From CAJXZP01 sp963974475 (GTDB lineage Bacteria; Bacteroidota; Bacteroidia; Flavobacteriales_G; Salibacteraceae): a DNA stretch of 5,797 nucleotides. Position numbers and translations under genes: made by a program. Where the stretch lies: the NCBI GenBank assembly GCA_963974475.1, contig CAXBCR010000049.1, positions 1 through 5,797 of the forward strand, written 5' to 3'. Under the pieces are notes generated by a model that saw only the letters and a program-made list of their open reading frames with translations, did no database searches and was not told the origin of the DNA. Shown here one piece after another: positions 1 to 3,819 of this stretch (position 1 is the stretch's first letter; the number at the start of each line of letters is the position of its first letter).

Positions 1-1
1 T

Positions 2-259
2 TTACAAAAACGTTACCTTAAAGTAATTATTTTTTTTTGGGAAAAGAGGAGAATTTCAAGCAACGTTTTACCAAATTTTCAAATCTTACGGACTCATATT
101 AAGCCTGGTACATCCGGATTAAAACAAAATTCTGATATTATTTTGGCCCAAATTAGAGCGATTGATAATAAACGATTAATAAAAAAAATTGGAAATTTAA
201 CCCAAAATGTTTCAGAAGAAATAAAACAAAACTTGCGCATAATTTGTGGATTAGAATAA
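2..259 (+). CDS. C-terminal part of a MazF/PemK-like toxin (partial, possibly decayed)
   Basis: The frame is open from the left edge to TAA at 257-259. From about position 92 it reads like the C-terminal half of the MazF/PemK/CcdB-fold endoribonuclease family: an IKPGTSGLK stretch, then a SDIILAQIRAIDNKRL core, then KKIGNLTQNVSEEI and a final LRIICGLE. In this family the 'D-Q-I/L-R-A-I-D-K/N-R-L' strand and the following 'kkiG.L' turn are hallmarks, and the protein cleaves RNA as the toxin of a type II toxin-antitoxin pair. Upstream of about position 90 the translation does not resemble the usual 'vIvaPlTt...yP' strand. There is a T9 run near 30-38, and another frame briefly gives FKSYG just before the match, so a frameshift or decay upstream is possible. 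No antitoxin is visible, because the gene is cut by the window edge. It converges with the minus-strand lipoprotein cassettes, its stop lying only 8 bases from their last terminator. Family call fairly sure; activity unknown. Confidence 0.65.
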   Translation, partial: LQKRYLKVIIFFWEKRRISSNVLPNFQILRTHIKPGTSGLKQNSDIILAQIRAIDNKRLIKKIGNLTQNVSEEIKQNLRIICGLE

Positions 260-267
260 CGGCAACC

Positions 268-302
268 AAAAAAAAGACCGAACTCCAATGAGACCGGTCT
301 TC
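268..302 (-). terminator. Rho-independent terminator T1 after lipoprotein cassette 1
   Basis: On the minus strand a hairpin with 7-bp outer arms AAGACCG (295-301) and CGGTCTT (274-280) encloses an inner CTC/GAG pairing and is followed by a run of eight T (268-275). It lies 28 bases after the original stop codon of the broken lipoprotein gene. The plus side has no T tract, so it should not stop the toxin transcript reading from the left. Nearly the same hairpin occurs at 1104-1138, 2398-2430 and 3097-3130. Confidence 0.85.
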
Positions 303-329
303 ATAAACTTAAGGTTGGGATTTGTTTTA

Positions 330-841
330 TTAACAATCCTGAAATGTCCAAGTAATTGTAGCACCAAGACTACCAAACTCCACGGATACATCAACATCTC
401 TTTGCTGACTAAATATTTCTGTCATTGCCTCCTCAAACGCTTGTTCTGAATGAACAGTAGTCTTTTGGGATTTACATGGTGCTTGAATATTTTCTTTTTT
501 ATTGGAGCTATTTTGAGTCTTGTTTATCCAAATAAACGCATACTTCCATTCTATTCTATTCGAAAAAAGCTTACCTTATCCTCATTTGCTAGTTCTTTAG
601 AAAAGGCATATTCCGATAGTTCTTTTACAAATTTACCATACCCCTCTTCTATTGGTATTGTGATATCCTTACCATCAAAATTGAGATTAAAGTCAAATTG
701 TAAATTCGATAAATCCAATTTAGACTTATCGTTATTTTGAGTCGCCTTTTCAGTTTGACCTTGCAAGCTTTCTTCTTTTGTACAAGACACAAAAATGGCA
801 CTTGCAAAAATTACTACGGTTAAAAATTTAATTAGTTTCAT
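330..841 (-). pseudogene. Small lipoprotein, cassette 1, frameshifted by a 5-bp tandem duplication
   Basis: The first 96 codons (841 down to TAG at 551-553) encode a lipoprotein. The signal peptide MKLIKFLTVVIFASAIFVSC has a lipobox ending at Cys20, and TKEE follows; Lys-acidic-acidic right after the cysteine resembles the surface export signal of Bacteroidota lipoproteins. The frame then stops inside a tract of ATTCT units (548-562). Taking out one 5-bp unit joins the upstream frame (...SFFRIE) to a downstream frame open to TAA at 330-332, giving 168 residues. The restored tail includes WKYAFIWINK, a cysteine at 121, GSLGATITWTFQDC and a terminal cysteine. The coding-like tail and the terminator placed just after 330 support the longer gene as the original. 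The start ATG lies 19 bases after the shared leader. I recognise no family; the function is unknown. The truncated 96-residue form could still be made and anchored. Confidence 0.75.
548..562 (-). repeat. 5-bp tandem tract (ATTCT/AGAAT units) causing the frameshift
   Basis: The plus strand reads ATTCT-ATTCT-ATTCG. Because the unit is 5 bp, a change of one copy shifts the frame by 2. Two units keep the lipoprotein frame open for 168 codons; the three seen here stop it after 96. Such tracts can expand and contract by slipped-strand mispairing, so this may be a recent or reversible mutation. Confidence 0.7.
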
Positions 842-860
842 TTTGATTAATTTAAATTAC

Positions 861-948
861 GCCTACTCTAAGGTTTTCGGCAAACCACCAAACTTTTAGG
901 ATTCTTGGCCAAGAAAAAGTGTAGTACTACTTAAAAGTTCGACACAAA
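861..948 (-). promoter_or_regulatory. Conserved cassette leader, copy 1
   Basis: This 88-bp block differs from copy 2 (2152-2240) by one deleted T and one substitution, and it sits 19 bases upstream of the cassette 1 start codon. On the minus strand it holds a pair of 10-base arms, CGAACTTTTA (941-932) and TAAAAGTTTG (898-889), complementary with one G-T pair. Between them are two palindromes: GTAGTACTAC (921-930) and TTCTTGGCCAAGAA (902-915). As RNA this could fold into an outer stem with two inner hairpins; as DNA it could be an operator. In this copy the part nearest the gene can also form GGTTT/AAACC. I do not recognise it as a known riboswitch class. Confidence 0.7.
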
Positions 949-979
949 CAAACAAACAAACAAACAAACAAACAAACAA
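945..979 (-). repeat. Tetranucleotide tract, eight CAAA units (TTTG on the minus strand)
   Basis: Eight perfect CAAA units run from 945 to 976, followed by CAAT. The tract lies directly upstream of the leader in the direction of transcription. The corresponding tracts of the other two cassettes have different unit numbers and sequence. On the minus strand each unit supplies a TTTG, the flavobacterial -33 element. Its nearest unit lies 21 bases from a weak TACACTTT (923-916), so copy number might influence expression, but that -7 match is poor. Confidence 0.75.
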
Positions 980-1103
980 TTTCTTAACTATTTTGTTAAA
1001 ATGAAAATAACATATTCATTTTTAGATACTTAAACAACAGCACGTTAGACAAACAATTCATTTATATTTTAGAGACGGTCATGGATTATTAATCTTAATC
1101 AAC
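980..1103 (-). repeat. Intergenic spacer duplicated at 2268-2397
   Basis: This spacer between the CAAA tract of cassette 1 and the terminator of cassette 2 aligns by eye along most of its length with 2268-2397. Shared blocks include TTAAAATGAAAATAA, CATTCATTTTTAGATA, AGACAAACAAT and ATATTTTAGAGACGG. It holds no open frame with coding character. I see no good TAnnTTTG promoter on the minus strand here. The duplicated unit is therefore terminator, spacer, tract and leader together, about 280 bp. The third cassette lacks this spacer and has an unrelated, shorter one (3062-3096). Confidence 0.65.
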
Positions 1104-1138
1104 AAAAAAAAGACCGAACTCCAATGAGACCGGTCTTC
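1104..1138 (-). terminator. Rho-independent terminator T2 after cassette 2
   Basis: Minus-strand arms AAGACCG (1131-1137) and CGGTCTT (1110-1116) enclose a CTC/GAG inner pairing and are followed by eight T (1104-1111). It lies 11 bases after the stop of the small membrane protein gene, so it ends the lipoprotein and membrane-protein transcript. Its sequence is identical to T1 across the hairpin. Confidence 0.85.
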
Positions 1139-1149
1139 AAATAATCAAC

Positions 1150-1398
1150 TTAGGTTAAATCCTTCATTTGTTTTGATTTAAATAACCTATATTTATTATA
1201 GACTGAACTTAAAAAAATAGTTATTAAAATAATTTTCCATGGAAATTTTGCCTCAGACTCAGAAAAGAATAATAGACTTGCTATGCCTACAGTTGCAATT
1301 ATCGCTAAAATAAGTCCATTTTTGCGCGACAATTTAGAAGATATCACTCTCCCAAAAATCATGAAAGCCACCACTATAAGAAAAATAAAAAACTCCAT
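1150..1398 (-). CDS. Small three-helix membrane protein, candidate partner of the cassette 2 lipoprotein
   Basis: The protein has 82 residues from ATG at 1398. A TTG start at 1419 would add 7 residues and overlap the preceding stop, but the ATG, 14 bases after that stop, is the simpler choice. Three hydrophobic stretches are visible: residues 2-20 (EFFIFLIVVAFMIFGRVIS), roughly 29-47 (GLILAIIATVGIASLLFF) and about 55-70 (FPWKIILITIFLSSVY). A basic tail follows with KYRLFKSKQMK. It should sit in the inner membrane. It is co-transcribed with the lipoprotein gene 1413-2126 and ends just before their shared terminator. Small multi-helix proteins directly behind a bacteriocin gene are often immunity proteins; that role is inferred here from position and topology only. 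I recognise no family. The other two cassettes have no such gene. Confidence 0.65.
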   Translation of the reverse strand: MEFFIFLIVVAFMIFGRVISSKLSRKNGLILAIIATVGIASLLFFSESEAKFPWKIILITIFLSSVYNKYRLFKSKQMKDLT

Positions 1399-1412
1399 AT
1401 TATACTTTTTAA

Positions 1413-2126
1413 TTAACAAATTACAGTTGCTAGAGCAGAATTCTGATTACAAAATGTACACCAACAACCCCAACCACCAACAACAGTACCAGCTCCACCA
1501 GTAGATAAACTAATCAAAGTAGCACAAGCTGCTAACTTAACTTGATTCCAATAAGAACCACATGGTATAGCAGTTTGAACTACTGGAGGAGTAATTCCTG
1601 AACCCGAAACCATTGCCGCGAGTCTATGATTGTTGATTTCATCAAAATTAGCGAAAAATAAACTAATAGATGTTTCAATATCATTACAACTAAACAATTG
1701 CGGGTTTGATTCAAATATAGGGTTCAAAGCCAAGAACGCATCCCTTTTTGAATAATAGTTAGTCATAAAAAGTTCCCCATTGCTAACACTCCCAAAAATA
1801 GCTAATAGAAAATCATCATCATTCCCGGAAGTTAGACTATTGATGGTAATTACTTCTAACTCTTCAACCGTATATCCATGTAAATAAATTGCATCATGCA
1901 CATAATCTAGCAATTCATTTGTTTTAATAATAAAATCTGAAGTTTGACTAGCTGCTAATATATCATAACTTTCTTGTTCGGTCAATTCAGCAGAACTTAC
2001 AGATAATTGCGGAACTGGCTTTTCTAGCGGAACTGGCTTTTCTAAAGAATTCTCAGTTTTACTGCAAGAACTAATAACTAAAATCCCCATGAATAGTGTT
2101 AATAAAGGAATACTAAAATTTTTCAT
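1413..2126 (-). CDS. Intact cassette 2 lipoprotein with a glycine- and cysteine-rich hydrophobic C-terminus
   Basis: The protein has 237 residues. The signal peptide (1-20) ends in LVISSC, so Cys21 is the likely lipidated residue. Residues 29-40 hold a perfect duplication, LEKPVP-LEKPVP, then comes a mixed acidic region of about 145 residues with no motif I recognise. The last 49 residues, from Cys189 to the terminal Cys237, differ in character: six cysteines (189, 201, 221, 223, 226, 237), a hydrophobic LAACATLISLSTGGAGTVVG stretch, and GWGCWCTFC. This layout, a long precursor with a compact Cys/Gly-rich tail, resembles bacteriocin precursors such as halocin C8 in architecture but not in clear sequence. 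The ATG is 25 bases after the shared leader. The 3-helix gene follows at 14 bases. It is the only unbroken lipoprotein of the three. Function unknown; export and anchoring are well supported, the toxin idea is inference. Confidence 0.8.
   Translation of the reverse strand: MKNFSIPLLTLFMGILVISSCSKTENSLEKPVPLEKPVPQLSVSSAELTEQESYDILAASQTSDFIIKTNELLDYVHDAIYLHGYTVEELEVITINSLTSGNDDDFLLAIFGSVSNGELFMTNYYSKRDAFLALNPIFESNPQLFSCNDIETSISLFFANFDEINNHRLAAMVSGSGITPPVVQTAIPCGSYWNQVKLAACATLISLSTGGAGTVVGGWGCWCTFCNQNSALATVIC
2009..2044 (-). repeat. 18-bp perfect tandem duplication inside the cassette 2 lipoprotein gene
   Basis: The unit GCGGAACTGGCTTTTCTA occurs twice without change (2009-2026 and 2027-2044). 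It keeps the frame and adds one extra LEKPVP hexapeptide just after the lipidated N-terminus, in what is probably a flexible linker. No sequence difference between the units suggests a recent event. Confidence 0.9.
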
Positions 2127-2151
2127 AATAAATAAAATTTAAAATAATTAA

Positions 2152-2240
2152 GCCTACTCTAAGGTTTTTCGGCATACCACCAAACTTTTAGGATTCTTGG
2201 CCAAGAAAAAGTGTAGTACTACTTAAAAGTTCGACACAAA
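2152..2240 (-). promoter_or_regulatory. Conserved cassette leader, copy 2
   Basis: This 89-bp block lies 25 bases upstream of the cassette 2 start. The complementary outer arms are at 2233-2224 (CGAACTTTTA) and 2190-2181 (TAAAAGTTTG), ten pairs including one G-T. Inside are the palindromes GTAGTACTAC (2213-2222) and TTCTTGGCCAAGAA (2194-2207). It is the copy closest to both others, with two differences from each. Confidence 0.7.
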
Positions 2241-2264
2241 CAGACAAACAAACAAACAAACAAA
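2237..2264 (-). repeat. Tetranucleotide tract, seven CAAA-type units
   Basis: Seven units, the second being CAGA and the rest CAAA, sit at the same place as the eight-unit tract of cassette 1. The interruption and the different count show that the tract varies between copies. Confidence 0.75.
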
Positions 2265-2267
2265 CAA

Positions 2268-2397
2268 TTTTTCAAATATTTTATTAAAATGAAAATAATA
2301 CATTCATTTTTAGATATTTAAATAGCAATCCATAGCATATAAGACAAACAATACATTCATATTTTAGAGACGGACACGGATTATTGATCTTAACCCC
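2268..2397 (-). repeat. Intergenic spacer duplicated at 980-1103
   Basis: This is the second copy of the spacer described at 980-1103, lying between the CAAA tract of cassette 2 and the terminator of cassette 3. It shares the ATTCATTTTTAGATA and TATTTTAGAGACGG blocks and differs by scattered substitutions and small indels, so it is an older duplicate than the leader sequence would suggest. No gene is seen. Confidence 0.65.
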
Positions 2398-2430
2398 AAA
2401 AAAAAGACCGAACTCAAATGAGAACGGTCA
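2398..2430 (-). terminator. Rho-independent terminator T3 after cassette 3
   Basis: Minus-strand arms GACCG (2425-2429) and CGGTC (2406-2410) with an inner CTC/GAG pairing are followed by eight T (2398-2405). The outer AA/TT pairs present in the other three copies are lost on the 5' arm, leaving a 5-bp outer stem. It lies 29 bases after the original stop of the broken cassette 3 gene, which supports the longer reading of that gene. Confidence 0.8.
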
Positions 2431-2459
2431 ATATTCATTTCAAATAAAATCAATGGTAG

Positions 2460-2918
2460 TTAAATGCTCGACTCCGATTTTTCACAGGTTCCTAACCCTA
2501 AAGATTCACATTCAGTACAATTCCAAAATTCTCCAGACTGCTCCGGATGACACCCTTCACTACACCCAGTACAAGTTACTGTTGTTGTTCCGACAACACT
2601 TAAATTATCAGATTCATCATAATCAACAAGCACGGCCATTTTAACATTTCCTTCATTATTTCTAACCTCAAATACCTATCCACCACTATCACTTTCCACA
2701 ATGCTAGATTCAACAAACTCAATTTCAGAATTATTAATTCTTAAATATTCGCTTTCTAAGAAATTTACAAGTGATTCTACCCCTTCATTCTGTTGAACAC
2801 GAATTTGAGGTTCAGACTTATTATCTTGCCCTTTTATAGGTTTGTCATTTTCACCACAGGATGAGAGCACAAATAAAATTGTTACTATTACTAGTATACT
2901 CATTTTAACATACTTCAT
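2460..2918 (-). pseudogene. Small lipoprotein, cassette 3, interrupted by one in-frame TAG before a Cys-rich tail
   Basis: The signal peptide (residues 1-20) ends in FVLSSC with Cys21 lipidated, followed by GENDK and an acidic, Ser-rich region up to residue 80 (SDSGG). A TAG stop at 2676-2678 ends the open frame there. The same frame then runs on without further stops for 71 codons to TAA at 2460-2462. The continuation is coding-like: VFEVRNNEGNVKMAVLVDYD, then a compact tail with six cysteines (116, 119, 123, 134, 137, 145 counting the TAG as residue 81), arranged as CTGCSEGC and CTEC. The terminator follows directly. One base change (for example from TGG or CAG) would explain the stop. The leader ends 25 bases before the ATG. 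No family recognised. The 80-residue product may still be made; a stop readthrough is possible but has no support in the sequence. Confidence 0.7.
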
Positions 2919-2943
2919 AATTTTATTGTGTTTAATTGTTCTT

Positions 2944-3032
2944 GCCTACTCTAAGGTTTTTCGGCATACCACCAAACTTTTAGGATTCTTGGCCAAGAAA
3001 AAGTGTCGTACTACTTAAAAGTTCTACACAAA
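2944..3032 (-). promoter_or_regulatory. Conserved cassette leader, copy 3
   Basis: It differs from copy 2 at two positions. One breaks the GTAGTACTAC palindrome (now GTCGTACTAC on the plus strand, 3005-3014); the other removes the end pair of the outer stem (3016-3025 with 2973-2982), leaving nine pairs. TTCTTGGCCAAGAA is intact at 2986-2999. Since this copy lacks the duplicated spacer of the other two, the leader is the only upstream sequence all three cassettes share, so their common control information most likely lies here. Confidence 0.7.
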
Positions 3033-3061
3033 TAACTAAACAAATAAAAGAACAAACAAAC
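3029..3061 (-). repeat. Degenerate CAAA-type tract of cassette 3
   Basis: The units read CAAA, TAAC, TAAA, CAAA, TAAA, AGAA, CAAA, CAAA. The 4-bp phase is still visible but most units have diverged, so unlike the perfect tract of cassette 1 this one should be stable. Confidence 0.6.
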
Positions 3062-3096
3062 TTTCCATCCCTCAATAATCTCACGGTTTTTGAAAC

Positions 3097-3130
3097 AAAA
3101 AAAGACCGTACTCAAATGAGAACGGTCTTC
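3097..3130 (-). terminator. Rho-independent terminator T4 after rpmH
   Basis: Minus-strand arms AAGACCG (3123-3129) and CGGTCTT (3102-3108), inner CTC/GAG pairing and seven T (3097-3103). It lies 39 bases after the rpmH stop. Its loop (CTCATTTGAG) matches T3, while T1 and T2 have CTCATTGGAG, so the four copies fall into two pairs. Confidence 0.85.
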
Positions 3131-3169
3131 AATAGTGTAATGAAAAGTTTCTATGAAACTAACTACAGC

Positions 3170-3328
3170 CTAGCGTTTGTGTCTTGGCTCGTCAGATACA
3201 GAAATTCTCTTTCTTCCTTTTGCTCTTCTACGTGCTAAAACTCTACGACCGTCTTTAGATGACATACGCTCTCTAAATCCGTGTTTGTTTTTACGTTTTC
3301 TTTGTGACGGTTGAAATGTTCTTTTCAT
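3170..3328 (-). CDS. rpmH: Large ribosomal subunit protein L34 (bL34)
   Basis: The 52-residue protein starts MKRTFQPSQRKRKNKHGFRE and continues RMSSKDGRRVLARRRAKGRK, which is the near-invariant L34 sequence: the KRTFQPS start, the KHGFR turn and the GR.VL..RR.KGR helix. L34 is a very basic protein of the 50S subunit that packs into 23S rRNA. The tail RISVSDEPRHKR is a few residues longer than the 44-46 residues common in other bacteria; such tails are usual in Bacteroidota. The gene has its own promoter (3463-3492) and terminator (3097-3130). The common neighbour rnpA is not next to it; upstream on the other strand is an ABC exporter. Confidence 0.98.
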   Translation of the reverse strand: MKRTFQPSQRKRKNKHGFRERMSSKDGRRVLARRRAKGRKRISVSDEPRHKR

Positions 3329-3462
3329 TTGTAATGTTTTTTATCTAGTTGTCAAATGTTCCTTCAAAGTACTAAAACTATGTTTTACTATTTCTTCGGT
3401 TCAATATAATATATTTTAAACTGCACTTTTAAACGCAATTCTTTGTTTCAAATTTTGGACTG

Positions 3463-3492
3463 CAAAAATACTGTATTTTTTATTTTCTACAA
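3463..3492 (-). promoter_or_regulatory. Promoter of rpmH
   Basis: On the minus strand TTG (3492-3490) is followed after 19 bases by TATTTTTG (3470-3463), a full match to the flavobacterial form TTG-N17-23-TAnnTTTG. Transcription would begin near 3457, giving a leader of about 130 bases before the rpmH start. Confidence 0.65.
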
Positions 3493-3611
3493 GACATAAA
3501 TTAAAAATATTTTTGATTTTTTTATTTGTTCATTCTAACCACCATTTTCCGCCTTTTTGATTAATAAATTATGTCATTTTTGTTTTTCAAATAAAGCCTA
3601 ATCACACCCAA

Positions 3612-3641
3612 TTTGATATCTTTTAAATCAATTTACTTTCG
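3612..3641 (+). promoter_or_regulatory. Candidate promoter of the ABC exporter
   Basis: TTTG (3612-3615), 18 bases, then TACTTTCG (3634-3641), one base off TAnnTTTG. The predicted start of transcription near 3648 leaves about 170 bases before the GTG at 3820 or about 70 before the TTG at 3721. Confidence 0.45.
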
Positions 3642-3819
3642 AAACCTACATAGAGTCATTAACCTAAAAACCAGCTATTTACACTCAATTCATTAAACTA
3701 GTGCCGGGACGATTGATACCTTGGCTTATTGGAATCATTATTATTCAACAAAACTTTTAGCCACAATCAATTGTCTTCGCTCCTTATTCCTACATTTGCC
3801 TCACCAAAATAAAGAAACT

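Larger units (their letters stand above)
3329..3819. other. AT-rich divergent intergenic region between rpmH and the ABC exporter
   Basis: About 490 bases without a convincing gene. It holds the rpmH promoter on the minus strand and a candidate promoter for the exporter on the plus strand, described separately. The part from 3721 is open in the exporter frame but the translation (AYWNHYYSTK...) does not look like part of that family. No RNA gene or repeat was recognised. Confidence 0.6.

Noticed and set aside
94..288. Minus-strand frame of 64 codons across the left edge
   Set aside because: It is antisense to the MazF-like frame, which has clear family similarity, and it runs into the terminator hairpin T1.
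450..740. Plus-strand frame of 96 codons
   Set aside because: It is antisense to the cassette 1 lipoprotein, which has a signal peptide, lipobox and conserved leader.
945..976. CAAA tract as a CRISPR-like or minisatellite array
   Set aside because: The unit is 4 bp with no spacers; it is a plain tetranucleotide tract.
2057..2173. Upstream small frame starting in the leader (ATG CCG AAA AAC CTT AGA...) that could be a leader peptide of cassettes 2 and 3
   Set aside because: In copy 1 the ATG is TTG and one base is deleted, giving an early stop. In copy 3 the frame ends after 11 codons with a different tail. The peptide is not conserved while the DNA is.
2384..2644. Plus-strand frame of 86 codons
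   Set aside because: It begins inside the terminator region and lies antisense to the Cys-rich continuation of cassette 3.
861..3032. Leaders as integron attC sites of a cassette array
   Set aside because: The repeated elements are promoter-proximal, each gene has its own terminator, no integrase is present, and the core site pattern of attC (paired R and L boxes with GTTRRRY) is not seen.
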